Source of the DNA: Stenotrophomonas lacuserhaii
GTDB taxonomy: Bacteria; Pseudomonadota; Gammaproteobacteria; Xanthomonadales; Xanthomonadaceae
NCBI RefSeq assembly: GCF_014836545.1
Contig: NZ_JACSQS010000005.1
Location: forward strand, 35,594 to 99,593
Direction of reading: 5' to 3'
Length of the DNA stretch: 64,000 bases
The notes below the pieces were generated by a model. The model was not told the DNA's origin. It worked only from the letters and a program-made list of their open reading frames with translations, and did no database searches. Shown here in pieces: positions 1-9,241 of this stretch; positions within the stretch are counted from its first letter, which is position 1; every line of letters begins with the position of its first letter. A program made the position numbers and the translations under genes.

Positions 1-20
1 ACCATGGGTCGGCGCTACCG
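1..20 (-). repeat. Partial SMAG-type palindrome
   Basis: Cut by the window start. The visible part reads as the reverse complement of GTAGCGCCGACCCATGG, the same unit that is complete at 7513-7535. These GTAG-ended REP-like palindromes are known from Stenotrophomonas. Confidence 0.6.
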
Positions 21-42
21 AGGCCACCATGGACCTGTCGAA

Positions 43-147
43 GGCGGGGTGGGGTAGCTGTGCAGGACCGTGTTTTCGCATGGATGCGAAAAGCGAGCCT
101 ACACGGACGTACTTGCGGCGTGTCCTGCACAGCTGCCCCGCCCCGCC
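43..147 (-). repeat. Long palindromic element, copy A
   Basis: Two 26-base arms (43-68 and 122-147) are inverted copies of each other apart from two positions, both of which still allow G-U pairing. Between them, next to the right arm, lies the reverse complement of ACGCCGCAAGTACGTCC. The same core sits in the same place, in the opposite orientation, in the element at 62076-62177. The arms differ in sequence between the two copies but stay self-complementary, so structure is kept rather than sequence. Confidence 0.8.
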
Positions 148-166
148 AGCACACAGCCCTGCAGCT

Positions 167-202
167 GTTGACGTTGGCGTTGACGTTGACGTTGACGTTC
201 GC
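167..202 (+). repeat. Hexanucleotide tandem repeat (GTTGAC)
   Basis: Six consecutive 6-base units, four exactly GTTGAC, one GTTGGC and one GTTCGC. It lies between the palindrome at 43-147 and the start of the DUF3301 gene, so copy-number change could alter the leader of that gene. Confidence 0.85.
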
Positions 203-283
203 CTAAAAGCCCGCGCGCAGCGCTTGAACTACGCCATCCGCTGCACCATCTTGTGGGTTCCTACTTCAATCAGTACGCCGACC

Positions 284-634
284 ATGCCCACCCTGATCCT
301 GCTGATGATCGTCGGCGCCTGCGGCTACGCCTTCTGGAACTCGTCGCGCGCGGCGGCCGAGCGTGCCGGCGTGCTCGGGCGCAACGCCTGCAAGGCTGCC
401 GACGTGCAGTGGCTGGACCAGAGCGTGCATGCCATCGGCCTGAAAGTGGCGCGCGGCGACGACGGGCGCCTCTGCTTCGAGCGCACCTTCAAGTTCGAAT
501 ATTCGTATGACGGCATCGATCGCCATGTAGGCAGGATGGTCCTGCGTGGCGATGAGCTGGTGTCTTTCAGCGGGCCCGGCGCGGCGCGGATCAGTGCGAT
601 CCGCCCCGACGTGGATGACGCCGAAGACGTCTGA
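284..634 (+). CDS. DUF3301 family protein
   Basis: A 116-residue protein with an N-terminal hydrophobic segment (about residues 2-17) and a small soluble C-terminal part with the DUF3301 pattern: one cysteine near residue 32, a WLDQSV motif, and a later FERTFKFEYSYDG stretch. The likely topology is a single membrane anchor with a cytoplasmic tail; the family has no established function. An open frame runs further upstream to base 29, but that part crosses the palindrome and hexamer repeat, so I take the ATG at 284. It stands alone between repeats and the convergent sspB gene. Confidence 0.75.
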   Translation: MPTLILLMIVGACGYAFWNSSRAAAERAGVLGRNACKAADVQWLDQSVHAIGLKVARGDDGRLCFERTFKFEYSYDGIDRHVGRMVLRGDELVSFSGPGAARISAIRPDVDDAEDV

Positions 635-674
635 GGGCGCGAAGGGAGCGGCCATCGCCGCTCCTCCGTCAGGA

Positions 675-1145
675 TTACTTCACCACGCGCAGCTGCGGAC
701 GGCCGCTCGGGCGCGGTGGCGGATTGCCGTCCGGCGGCGTGTCATCCGGCGTGCCGTCGGCATCGGCCGACACGTCTTCCAGCGTCACCTCATCCTCGGC
801 CGTTTCCGCACCGATGATGTCGTCAGGCAGCGCCATGCCCTGCCCGGTCTCGCGCGCGTATACCGCCAACACGGCGCTGATCGGCACCTGCACCGCAAAG
901 CTCACGCCGGAAAAACGGGCCGAGAAAGCGACCGACTCGTTGTCGATCGCCAATCCCACCACCGCCCGTTCGGCGATGTTCAACACCACGCGGCCGTCCT
1001 TGATGCTGGACGGCGGCACCTGCACGCCAGCCACGCCGGCATCCACCAGGATGTGCGGGGTCAGCTGGTTGTCATTGATCCATTCCACCAGGGCGCGCAA
1101 CAGGTACGGGCGGTGGCTGGTCATCCGGAAGAATTCGTCAGTCAT
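675..1145 (-). CDS. sspB: ClpXP protease specificity-enhancing factor SspB
   Basis: A 156-residue adaptor that delivers ssrA-tagged peptides from stalled ribosomes to the ClpXP protease. The start MTDEFFRMTSHRPYLLRAL and the body with NIAERAVVGL are typical of SspB. The C-terminal third is acidic and then proline-rich, and ends in RPQLRVVK, matching the short ClpX-binding tail that follows a flexible linker in this family. It lies 78 bases downstream of sspA on the same strand, the usual sspAB pair. The ATG at 1145 was chosen because the upstream extension is not SspB-like. Confidence 0.92.
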   Translation of the reverse strand: MTDEFFRMTSHRPYLLRALVEWINDNQLTPHILVDAGVAGVQVPPSSIKDGRVVLNIAERAVVGLAIDNESVAFSARFSGVSFAVQVPISAVLAVYARETGQGMALPDDIIGAETAEDEVTLEDVSADADGTPDDTPPDGNPPPRPSGRPQLRVVK

Positions 1146-1223
1146 GCGTGAAGTGTACGCGCACGCCCCCCTGCGTGGCAGGGGAGCGGACCAAGTGTTG
1201 GGCAAACAGTCGGGAAGTGCGGG

Positions 1224-1859
1224 TCAGCCCGGCAGGTCGCGCAGCTTCTTTTCCTGGTCGGTCAGGCTGCGGATGAAGCCGGGATGGCGGAAGATCCGGT
1301 TGCCGTAATCCTCGATCGCCTTGCCGTCCTTCGGCAGCGGCACATCCAGCGCCTGCAGGCGCCAGATGATCGGCGCGACCGCACAGTCGGCCAGGGTCAT
1401 TTCAGGATTCAGGAAGAACTTGCTGGCCTTGAACAACGGCACCGCGCTGGTCAACAGTTCCTTCAATCGCTTACGACCGGCTTCGGCCTGGGTCTTGTTG
1501 CCCAGCTGGATGGCCTGCACCTGCGGCACCCAGTCATGCTCGATGCGCAGCATCGCAAGACGGATGCGCGCTCGCGACAGCGGATCGACAGGCATCAACG
1601 GCGGATGCGGATAGCGCTCATCAAGATATTCGCTGACCACCGACGCCGCATACAGCACCAGCTCGCGCTCCACCAGAGTGGGCACGGAGTGATAGGGGTT
1701 GAGGTCGATCAGGTCTTCAGGTGGATGTTGCGGATCCACCGGCACAAAGTCATAGGTGACGCCCTTGGCCGCAAGGACCAGACGTACCCGGTGACAGAGC
1801 ACATCGTCGTTCGAGGAAAACAGCGTCAGGGTATTACGCATGCGTACGCTCGCCGCCAT
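1224..1859 (-). CDS. sspA: Stringent starvation protein A
   Basis: A 211-residue protein of the glutathione-transferase fold: an N-terminal thioredoxin-like half (start of fold at about residue 8, LTLFSSNDDVLCHRVR) and a helical C-terminal half. SspA binds RNA polymerase and changes promoter choice in stationary phase and acid stress; it is not an active transferase. A GGAGAG ribosome site sits 7 bases before the ATG at 1859; a second ATG six codons in is possible. It follows petABC after a 162-base gap and precedes sspB, an order common in beta- and gammaproteobacteria. Confidence 0.92.
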   Translation of the reverse strand: MAASVRMRNTLTLFSSNDDVLCHRVRLVLAAKGVTYDFVPVDPQHPPEDLIDLNPYHSVPTLVERELVLYAASVVSEYLDERYPHPPLMPVDPLSRARIRLAMLRIEHDWVPQVQAIQLGNKTQAEAGRKRLKELLTSAVPLFKASKFFLNPEMTLADCAVAPIIWRLQALDVPLPKDGKAIEDYGNRIFRHPGFIRSLTDQEKKLRDLPG

Positions 1860-2021
1860 CAAAGGCTCTCCAACGACAGGAGTCCGCCTGCCGCATCGGC
1901 GCTGCCGGACCATTTCCGACAGTCGACTCTTTCCCGAGTGTGCAACCGACGCTCACAAAAGCCAATAGGCCAAGGGTATTGGGCCATGCATCAACGCAAA
2001 CGACCGCGCATGCCGCAGCCG

Positions 2022-2771
2022 TCAATGGACATCCTTCCAGTAATCCTTCTTCAGCAGGTACAGCAGGAAGGTCAGGAAGGCCAGGAACAGCACCACCCAG
2101 ACACCCAGCTGCTGGCGCTTGAGCGCGGCGGGTTCGCCGGCGTAGGCCAGGAAGTTGGTGATGTCACGCACGGCCTGGTCGTAGTGTCCTGGATCCACAT
2201 TGCCCGGCGCGCGCAGCTCCAATGCCAGCACCGGCGGATCCAGCCCCGGCGCTTCCGGCTTGCCATGCACGGCATGCTGCAGGCCCTGCATCTGCCACAG
2301 CGGATTGGGCATGGAGGCATTGGGGAACACGGTGTTGTTCCAGCCCAACGGACGGCTGCTGTCCAGGTAGAACGACTTCAGATACGTGTAGACCCAGTCC
2401 GGCCCGCGCACCCGCGAGATCAGGCTGAGATCGGGAGGCATCTTGCCGAACCATTTCTCCGCTTCGGCCTTTGGCATCGATACCGGCACCGGATCACCAA
2501 TCGCCGAGCCGGTGAAGTTGAGGTTGTTCATCACCTCTTCTTCGGTCAGGCCCAGGTCGGCGGCCATGCGCGAGTAACGCAGGTATTTCAGCGCATGGCA
2601 GCTGGAGCAGTAGTTCATGTACAGCTGCGCGCCGCGCTGCAGGGACGCGCGATCACCGAGGTCGTTGCCGGCCTGCAGCATCTTCGCCGTGCCTTCGGCG
2701 GCAGCGGCCAGGCCGCTTGCCAGCAGCATCGTGGCCACCAGGGCCATCCGCACCATCCAGCGCTCAGTCAT
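2022..2771 (-). CDS. petC: Cytochrome c1 of the bc1 complex
   Basis: A 249-residue haem subunit of ubiquinol:cytochrome c oxidoreductase. A signal peptide covers about residues 1-24. The covalent haem motif is CSSCH near residue 57, followed by ALKYLRYSR. The axial methionine lies further on, probably in the NPLWQMQGLQ region. A C-terminal membrane anchor (about residues 225-242) ends in KKDYWKDVH. The gene overlaps petB by 8 bases, showing one transcript from petA. Confidence 0.95.
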   Translation of the reverse strand: MTERWMVRMALVATMLLASGLAAAAEGTAKMLQAGNDLGDRASLQRGAQLYMNYCSSCHALKYLRYSRMAADLGLTEEEVMNNLNFTGSAIGDPVPVSMPKAEAEKWFGKMPPDLSLISRVRGPDWVYTYLKSFYLDSSRPLGWNNTVFPNASMPNPLWQMQGLQHAVHGKPEAPGLDPPVLALELRAPGNVDPGHYDQAVRDITNFLAYAGEPAALKRQQLGVWVVLFLAFLTFLLYLLKKDYWKDVH

Positions 2772-4023
2772 GCGTGGTCACCCTTTCCGGTACCGGCTTG
2801 GTCTTGTCCAGTCGCGTCCATATCGGCATGGTGAGGAAGAAGGCGAAATACAGGAAGGTCAGCACCCGACCCACCCAGGTTTCCCACACCGCCGTTCCCG
2901 GGCCCGAACCGATAACCCCCAGCCAGATGAAGCACACCACCAGCACGCCCAGCATCACCTTGGATATCCAGCCCCGGTAGCGCACTGATTTGACCTTGCA
3001 CTTGTCCAGCCAGGGCACCAGGAACAGGATCGCGATCGCCGAGAACATCACGATCACCCCGCCCAGCTTGTTCGGGATCACCCGCAACATCGCGTAATAA
3101 GGGGTGTAATACCAGACCGGCTTGATGTGTTCGGGGGTCACCAGGCGGTTGGCCTCGGTGAAGTTGTCGTGCTCCAGGAACTGCCCGCCGAAGGCCGGTG
3201 CGAAGAAGATGATGAAGGCGGCGATGACCAGCAGGAATCCGGCCCCTACCGCATCCTTCATCGTGTAATACGGGTGGAACGGGATGCCATCGGTGGGCGC
3301 GGTCGGCGACCAGCGGTTGCCCTTCGGCCCCTTCTTGATCTCCACGCCATCGGGATTGTTCGACCCGACCTCGTGCAGAGCGCCCAGGTGCAGCACCACC
3401 AGCAGCAGCAGCACCAGCGGCAGGGCGATGACGTGCAGGGCGAAGAACCGGTTGAGCGTGGCGTCGCTGGGCAGGTAGTCGCCCATGATCCATTCGGTCA
3501 GTCCGTTGCCGATCACCGGAATGGCGCCGAACAACGAAATGATCACCTTCGCGCCCCAGAACGACATCTGGCCCCACGGCAGCACGTAGCCCATGAAGGC
3601 TTCGGCCATCAGCACCAGGTAGATCAGCATGCCGAGGATCCACACCAGTTCGCGCGGCTTCTGGTAACTGCCGTACAGCAGCCCGCGGAACATGTGCAGG
3701 TAGACCACGATGAAGAACAGCGAGGCACCGGTGGAGTGCATGTAGCGGATCAGCCAGCCCCACTCCACGTCGCGCATGATGTATTCGACCGAAGCGAAGG
3801 CTTCGGCCGCGCTGGTCTTGTAGTGCATCGTCAGGAAGATGCCGGTGACGATCTGGTTGACCAGGATCAGCATCGCCAGCGAACCGAAGTAGTACCAGAT
3901 GTTGAAATTCTTCGGTGCGTAGTACTCGCTGACGTGCTTGCGATACACCGGCATCAGCCCCGGCGCGCGCGCGTTGACCCACTCGGCGACACCGCTGGCG
4001 GTGCGGGCAAGGATGTTGGCCAT
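2764..4023 (-). CDS. petB: Cytochrome b of the bc1 complex
   Basis: A 419-residue polytopic inner-membrane protein carrying the two b haems and the quinol oxidation and quinone reduction sites. Eight or so hydrophobic helices are visible. The histidine pairs lie around residues 93-107 (RYMHSTGASLFFIVVYLHMF) and 195-210. The quinol-site PEHIKPVWYY (the conserved PEW-type motif) is near residue 294. It overlaps petA by one base (TGATG) and petC by eight, so translation of the three subunits is coupled. Confidence 0.96.
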   Translation of the reverse strand: MANILARTASGVAEWVNARAPGLMPVYRKHVSEYYAPKNFNIWYYFGSLAMLILVNQIVTGIFLTMHYKTSAAEAFASVEYIMRDVEWGWLIRYMHSTGASLFFIVVYLHMFRGLLYGSYQKPRELVWILGMLIYLVLMAEAFMGYVLPWGQMSFWGAKVIISLFGAIPVIGNGLTEWIMGDYLPSDATLNRFFALHVIALPLVLLLLVVLHLGALHEVGSNNPDGVEIKKGPKGNRWSPTAPTDGIPFHPYYTMKDAVGAGFLLVIAAFIIFFAPAFGGQFLEHDNFTEANRLVTPEHIKPVWYYTPYYAMLRVIPNKLGGVIVMFSAIAILFLVPWLDKCKVKSVRYRGWISKVMLGVLVVCFIWLGVIGSGPGTAVWETWVGRVLTFLYFAFFLTMPIWTRLDKTKPVPERVTTHD

Positions 4024-4643
4024 CAGGCAGTTCCCTCCGGGTCCACGCCGATGATCAGGGTGTTGTCATCCTGGTAGTGATGCGGCGGCACCAACAGGTT
4101 GGTCGGGGCCGGGACATCATTGAAGACCCGCCCGGACATGTCGAAGCGCGACTTGTGGCAGGGGCAGAAATAGCCGCCCTTCCACTGCGCGTCATACGGT
4201 TCGGGACGGATCTCGGCGACCATTTCCGGCGAACACCCCAGGTGCGTGCACAGCCCGACCAGCACCGATACCGCCGGCTTGATCGAGCGCAGCTCCGGGT
4301 TTTCCTTCAGCACATACTCCGGCTGCTGGTCCTTGACGCTGGATTCGGGATCCTTCAGCCGGCCGTCCAGGCCCGGCAGCGCCTCGAGCACCGCCTTGGA
4401 CCGTTTGACGATCCAGATAGGCTGCCCACGCCACTCCAGGATCAGCCGTTGGCCTTCCTGCAGGGCACTGATGTCAGCGGTGATCGGTGCACCGGCCAAT
4501 TTGGCACGCGCACTGGGATTCCAGGACTTGATGAAAGGAACTGCGACGAAACCGACGCCGACTGCACCGACCACCGCCGTGGTGGCAGAAAGGAAACGGC
4601 GACGTCCATGGTTCACTGGATCGTATACCCCATCGTTGGCCAT
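4023..4643 (-). CDS. petA: Rieske iron-sulfur subunit of the bc1 complex
   Basis: A 206-residue subunit that moves electrons from quinol to cytochrome c1. An N-terminal twin-arginine-like stretch (GRRRFLSATTAVVGAVG) leads into the single membrane anchor. The [2Fe-2S] ligands are in CTHLGC and CPCHKSRFD, with the disulfide cysteines in the same two boxes. It is the first gene of the petABC operon; the promoter must lie in the 150 bases upstream, where I see no confident -35/-10 pair. Confidence 0.96.
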   Translation of the reverse strand: MANDGVYDPVNHGRRRFLSATTAVVGAVGVGFVAVPFIKSWNPSARAKLAGAPITADISALQEGQRLILEWRGQPIWIVKRSKAVLEALPGLDGRLKDPESSVKDQQPEYVLKENPELRSIKPAVSVLVGLCTHLGCSPEMVAEIRPEPYDAQWKGGYFCPCHKSRFDMSGRVFNDVPAPTNLLVPPHHYQDDNTLIIGVDPEGTA

Positions 4644-4793
4644 CCGGCACTCCGATATTGATTAGGTAGCTTTAAGGCTGCCGGCAACCTGGTGGGGGCC
4701 AGGCCGCTTTGAATCTGAAACGAGTGTAGCGAAACGTTTGTCGCGGTCAATGTGCCAGTGCAGCAGCGCCACGCCGCTGGACCGGCCGTGCAG

Positions 4794-5753
4794 CTACTGG
4801 TTGCTTGCCAGCGCTCCCCGGTAGCGTTCGGCAAGCTGCCCGACCCGCTGCACGTAGTAGCGCGTTTCACTGTAAGGCGGCACGCCGCCATGCCGGTCCA
4901 CGGCGCCTTCGCCAGCGTTGTAACCGGCAGCGGCAAGCGTCAGGTCGCCATTGAAGCGCTTCAACAACCACGACAGGTACTGCACGCCGCCGCGGATGTT
5001 CTGCGCCGCATCATAGGAGTCGGTGACGCCGAAGCGTGCGGCGGTCGGCGGCATCAGCTGCATCAGGCCCTGCGCGCCGGCGCGGCTGAGCGCGGTCGGG
5101 TTGTAGGCCGATTCGGCATGGATGATCGCGCGTACGATGGCTTCTTCCACGCCGTACTGGCGGGCCGCCGCGGCGATCTCCGCCTGGAAGGCGGTGGTGT
5201 TCAGACGTACCGAGCCGAAATTGACACCCGGCTGGGTGCCGCAGGCGAAACACCGCTCGATGAAGCTGTAACGGATGGTACGCACCTGTTCCAGGCTGGC
5301 GACCTGCCGCGAAGGACGTGCGCTGGTGTAATGACGCACCCCATCCTGCATGTAGGAATAGACCTGGCCGCTGACCACGCGCCCCGCCTTGTTCTGCGGC
5401 TTTGGCGCTGCGACCGGAGTCAAGGCAGGGGTGACGGAAGGTGAGGCGATCACCGCGGCGGTGGTACTGGCGACCGCCGTGGCCGCGCCCATCATTCCGA
5501 CCGGGACCGCGCCGGCGGCCGGTGCTTCACGCGGAGCGGCCACCGCAACCGGCGCTGCAGGGGCCACCACCGGTCGTGGCGAGCGGCTGTCGCGGGTGTA
5601 GCTGATGACGCTGCATCGGGCCCCGGCCAACCGCTTGCTGACATAGCTGGGCACGCCGTCGGCACCGACGCACTTGTATAGATTGCCGGCACTGGCCGGC
5701 ACGGCAACCAGTGCAGCAACGATGAGTGCCGCGATCCCCAAGATCCCCTTCAT
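4794..5753 (-). CDS. Secreted lytic transglycosylase (SLT domain) with DUF4124 head
   Basis: A 319-residue exported peptidoglycan-cleaving enzyme. A signal peptide (about residues 1-22, ending VPASA) is followed by a DUF4124-like unit (NLYKCVGADGVPSYVS). A low-complexity Ala/Pro/Val linker covers about residues 60-130. The C-terminal Slt domain carries the catalytic glutamate in AIIHAESAYNPTALS, then GAQGLMQLMPPTA and the AAGYNAGEGAV motif. The long linker suggests the catalytic domain reaches into the wall. It is transcribed alone, back to back with nothing obvious; function is cell wall turnover or insertion of envelope machinery. Confidence 0.88.
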   Translation of the reverse strand: MKGILGIAALIVAALVAVPASAGNLYKCVGADGVPSYVSKRLAGARCSVISYTRDSRSPRPVVAPAAPVAVAAPREAPAAGAVPVGMMGAATAVASTTAAVIASPSVTPALTPVAAPKPQNKAGRVVSGQVYSYMQDGVRHYTSARPSRQVASLEQVRTIRYSFIERCFACGTQPGVNFGSVRLNTTAFQAEIAAAARQYGVEEAIVRAIIHAESAYNPTALSRAGAQGLMQLMPPTAARFGVTDSYDAAQNIRGGVQYLSWLLKRFNGDLTLAAAGYNAGEGAVDRHGGVPPYSETRYYVQRVGQLAERYRGALASNQ

Positions 5754-5800
5754 GGGCGCGAGTGTCCCAGCTTGTGCGGCCCTTGCCAAGCACGTTCCAC

Positions 5801-6775
5801 TCAAACCGCGCGTGAAGATCCCGCATCGGCCATCACCGCGGCCAGCCCGTCCAGGCAGGCGACCATCTCGGCACGCAGCGCCGCAGGCGTCGTCTCGATG
5901 CGCAGGGGCCGGATGCCCAGGCTGAGGATCTGGCTGGCCAGCATCGCCGGCGTGTCGGCCCCGACGTGCAGGATGCAGTGCCCCGGACCACCTTCCTGCA
6001 GCACCCCGCACCAGGGTGGCACCTGCGGGGCCAACTGTTGGAGCGACCCGGGCAGGTGCACTTCGGCCTTGAGCACGAAGGGCGCCTGGCTGACCGCCTG
6101 GTGCACCGCCACTTCCGGGGGCACCGACAGCGCGCGACGCATGCCCTGCCCCGGCAACGACTGCAGGCCACTGATACGGTCCACGCGCAGGGTGCGCCAG
6201 TCGGCCCGGCCGTGGTCCCAGGCCAGCAGGTACCAGCAGCGGCCGTAGTTCACCAGATGCTGGGCATCGACCCGGCGATGCGTGGCTGCACCGCCATGGC
6301 TCAGGTAATCGAACGCCAGCGGCGCGGCCTGCCGGCAGGCCACCGCCAGCTTGCCCAGCAGCTGGCCGTCCACGCTTGGCTTCTGCGACAGGGTGGCGGT
6401 GGCAGCATGGATCTCGCCGGCCTGCTGGCGCCGACGGCTGGGCACCAGCGGGTCCAGCTTGGTCAGCACCGAGCGCGCGGTGTCCTCCATGCCGGCCATG
6501 CTGGAGGCCGCCGCGCGCAGCGCCAGGGCGATGGCGGTGGCCTCTTCTTCTTCCAGCAGCAGCGGCAGCAACGGTCCGCCGGCGCCCATCCGGTAGCCTC
6601 CGCCTACCCCGGAAGATGCCCGCACCGGATAGCCCAGCTCCCGCAGCCGCTGGATGTCACGGCGGACGCTGCGCCGGTCCACCTGCATCCGCTCGGCCAG
6701 TTCGCCCCCGGACCAGTGCTGGCGGGCCTGCAGCAGGGCGATCAGGCGCAACAGGCGGTGGGCGGTATGCGACAT
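5801..6775 (-). CDS. YafY-type transcriptional regulator (HTH + WYL)
   Basis: A 324-residue DNA-binding protein. The N-terminal winged helix covers residues 1-60 (RMQVDRRSVRRDIQRLRELG is the recognition region). The WYL ligand-sensing domain lies in the middle (GRCWYLLAWDH near residue 180), with a C-terminal WCX-like extension. It is divergent from the glutathione S-transferase gene at 6851, with 75 bases between the starts, so autoregulation and control of that gene are the simplest inference. The ATG at 6775 fits the HTH start better than the upstream in-frame codon at 6823. Confidence 0.85.
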   Translation of the reverse strand: MSHTAHRLLRLIALLQARQHWSGGELAERMQVDRRSVRRDIQRLRELGYPVRASSGVGGGYRMGAGGPLLPLLLEEEEATAIALALRAAASSMAGMEDTARSVLTKLDPLVPSRRRQQAGEIHAATATLSQKPSVDGQLLGKLAVACRQAAPLAFDYLSHGGAATHRRVDAQHLVNYGRCWYLLAWDHGRADWRTLRVDRISGLQSLPGQGMRRALSVPPEVAVHQAVSQAPFVLKAEVHLPGSLQQLAPQVPPWCGVLQEGGPGHCILHVGADTPAMLASQILSLGIRPLRIETTPAALRAEMVACLDGLAAVMADAGSSRAV

Positions 6776-6850
6776 GGGCCGGGCTATCGAGGTCAGAAGT
6801 TGTCCGCGATACTGCGCCACCATGGCGGCTCATTCCACTGGAGCGCGACC

Positions 6851-7471
6851 ATGACCACCCGCCACGTCACCCTTTACCACGCCTCCCCGTCGCGTTCGAG
6901 CGGGGTGCTGGCCCTGCTCGAAGCCCTCGGCGCGGATTACGCGCTGGAACGGCTCAGCCTGAAGGAAGGCGACAACCTGGCGCCGGCGTACCTTGCCCTC
7001 AATCCCATGGGCAAGGTGCCTGCGATCGTGCATGACGGCGTTCTGGTGACCGAGCAGGTCGCGGTTTACCAGTACCTGGCCGAGCTGTACCCGGAGGCCG
7101 GGCTGGCCCCGCCGGCAGGTGATCGGCTGCGCGGTCCGTTCCTGCGCTGGCTGGCGTTCTATGGTTCGTGTTTCGAGCCGGCGATGGTCGACAAGGCGAT
7201 GAAGCGCGATCCGGCGCCTCGCGGCATGTCGCCGTATGTGGATGCGGAAACCGTGCTGGCCGTGGTGGAAGAGCAGCTGCAGCAGGGGAATTACCTGCTG
7301 GGTGAGCGCCTGTCCGCAGCGGATTTCCTGTGGGGCAGCGCGCTGGGCTGGATGAGCGGTTTCGGCCTGCTGCAGCCCGGTCCGGCGACGGCGGCGTACA
7401 TCGCCCGGATGGCTGCACATCCGGCTGTTCTGCGCGGGAAAGCGCTGGACGCGGGATTTGCGGCGGGCTGA
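6851..7471 (+). CDS. Glutathione S-transferase family protein
   Basis: A 206-residue cytosolic enzyme of the GST fold. The thioredoxin-like N-terminal domain has the cis-proline motif NPMGKVPAIV near residue 52 and the glutathione-contacting TEQVAVYQYLAE. An all-helical C-terminal domain contains LSAADFLWGSAL (the N-capping box). Substrate is not predictable. It is divergent from a WYL regulator, which may control it, and is followed by a SMAG palindrome. Confidence 0.85.
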   Translation: MTTRHVTLYHASPSRSSGVLALLEALGADYALERLSLKEGDNLAPAYLALNPMGKVPAIVHDGVLVTEQVAVYQYLAELYPEAGLAPPAGDRLRGPFLRWLAFYGSCFEPAMVDKAMKRDPAPRGMSPYVDAETVLAVVEEQLQQGNYLLGERLSAADFLWGSALGWMSGFGLLQPGPATAAYIARMAAHPAVLRGKALDAGFAAG

Positions 7472-7512
7472 GGCCGACGCGGACGGCCCATTGCCCACGG
7501 CCCGCTGCGCTC

Positions 7513-7535
7513 GCCGACCATGGGTCGGCGCTACC
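7513..7535 (-). repeat. SMAG-type palindrome
   Basis: GCCGACCATGGGTCGGC plus GCTAC; read on the minus strand it begins GTAGCGCC. A single copy lies between the GST gene and miaB. Confidence 0.75.
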
Positions 7536-7592
7536 GGGGGCTGGCTCCGGTAAACTACGGGGCCATCACCCCACCCGCCTGGATTGATCGCC

Positions 7593-9014
7593 ATGACCGG
7601 GACGCCAGACGTCTTCCTGCCCGCCAGCCCGGGCGACACCCCCCTGTTGCCCCTGCCCGCCGGTCCGCGCAAGCCCGGCACGGTGCGCGGCAAGCTCTAC
7701 ATCAAGACCCACGGATGCCAGATGAACGAGTACGACTCGGCCAAGATGGCCGACGTGCTCGCTGCCAGCGACGGGCTGGAGCTGACCGATCGGCCCGAAG
7801 AGGCCGACGTGATCCTGGTCAACACCTGCTCCATCCGCGAAAAAGCCCAGGAGAAGGTCTTCAGCCAGCTCGGCAACTGGAAGGCGTTCAAGAACAACGG
7901 CCGCGACGTGATCATCGGCGTGGGCGGCTGCGTGGCCTCGCAGGAAGGTGAAGCGATCATCAAGCGCGCGCCCTACGTGGACCTGGTGTTCGGGCCACAG
8001 ACCCTGCACCGCCTGCCGGAACTGATCCGCGCACGTCGCGAGCAGAACCGTCCGCAGGTCGACATCAGCTTCCCGGAGATCGAGAAGTTCGACAACCTGC
8101 CGGCCCCGCGCGCCGAAGGCGCGTCGGCGTTCGTGTCGATCATGGAAGGCTGCTCCAAGTACTGCTCGTTCTGCGTGGTGCCCTACACCCGCGGCACGGA
8201 AGTCAGCCGGCCGTTCGAGGACGTGGTGGTGGAAGTGGCCGAACTGGCCGCGCAGGGCGTGCGCGAGATCAACCTGCTCGGGCAGAACGTCAACGCCTAT
8301 CGTGGCCCATACGGCGAAGGCGAGTTCGCCGACCTCGGGCTGCTGATCCGCACCATCGCCGAGATCGACGGCATCGGGCGCATCCGCTTCACCACCTCGC
8401 ATCCGTTGGAGTTCAGCGATTCGCTGGTGGACGCCTTCCGCGACGTACCGCAGCTGGCCAACTTCCTGCACCTGCCGGTGCAGGCGGGCAGCGACCGCGT
8501 ACTGTCGGCGATGAAGCGCGGCTACACCGCGCTGGAATTCAAGTCGAAGATCCGCAAGCTGCGCGCGGTGCGCCCGGATATCTCGATCAGCTCGGATTTC
8601 ATCGTCGGTTTCCCTGGCGAGACCGAAGCAGACTTCGAGAAGACCATGAAACTGATCGAAGACATCGGCTTCGACCAGAGCTTCTCCTTCATCTATTCGC
8701 GTCGCCCCGGCACGCCGGCGGCAGACCTGGAAGACACCATCAGCGACGCGGAAAAGCACGCCCGGCTGACGCGCCTGCAGGCGCGCATCAACCAGCACGC
8801 CAGCGGAATCTCCGAGCGCATGGTCGGTACGGTGCAGTCGGTACTGGTGGAAGGTCCTTCGCGCAAGGATCCCAACGAACTGAGCGGCAAGACCGAGAAC
8901 ATGCGCACGGTCAACTTCGCCGCACCGCCGCGGCTGGTCGGGCAGTTCGTCGATGTGCTGATCACCGAGGCGTACGCCAATTCGCTGCGCGGACGGGTGG
9001 TGGAGCGCGCCTGA
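7593..9014 (+). CDS. miaB: tRNA-2-methylthio-N6-dimethylallyladenosine synthase
   Basis: A 473-residue radical-SAM methylthiotransferase that modifies A37 in tRNAs reading UNN codons. The N-terminal cluster cysteines are in [20 protein letters not shown] and GGCVA. The radical-SAM cluster motif is CSKYCSFC near residue 187. A C-terminal TRAM domain is recognisable near residue 400 ([19 protein letters not shown]). A TTG three codons upstream (7584) is an alternative start; I prefer the ATG. It is followed by phoH-like, ybeY and corC genes, the conserved order in proteobacteria. Confidence 0.95.
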   Translation: MTGTPDVFLPASPGDTPLLPLPAGPRKPGTVRGKLYIKTHGCQMNEYDSAKMADVLAASDGLELTDRPEEADVILVNTCSIREKAQEKVFSQLGNWKAFKNNGRDVIIGVGGCVASQEGEAIIKRAPYVDLVFGPQTLHRLPELIRARREQNRPQVDISFPEIEKFDNLPAPRAEGASAFVSIMEGCSKYCSFCVVPYTRGTEVSRPFEDVVVEVAELAAQGVREINLLGQNVNAYRGPYGEGEFADLGLLIRTIAEIDGIGRIRFTTSHPLEFSDSLVDAFRDVPQLANFLHLPVQAGSDRVLSAMKRGYTALEFKSKIRKLRAVRPDISISSDFIVGFPGETEADFEKTMKLIEDIGFDQSFSFIYSRRPGTPAADLEDTISDAEKHARLTRLQARINQHASGISERMVGTVQSVLVEGPSRKDPNELSGKTENMRTVNFAAPPRLVGQFVDVLITEAYANSLRGRVVERA

Positions 9015-9241
9015 GCGGTCCAGCAGGCGGTGCGCTGGCGAGGAAATGACCAGCACCTCGCCAGCGTTGTCCTCACTGCCTTTGCGCGGCTTATCCACAC
9101 CTTCTTCGCATGCCCGCCCACAGTGCCTGTGGAAAGCAGGCCAAAGCCGCGCTGCGGTGGCGGTCCGTGCATGACAGCGCTACTCTGTTGTCCCATTCCA
9201 AGCCCTGCGGCACGGTCGTCCCGGCGGTGCCGCCTGATGCA

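Noticed and set aside
167..202. Hexamer array as a CRISPR
   Set aside because: The units are contiguous with no spacers.
1284..2834. Long plus-strand open frame across sspA and petC
   Set aside because: It is antisense to two well-supported genes, with no ribosome site or domain; high GC keeps the opposite strand open.
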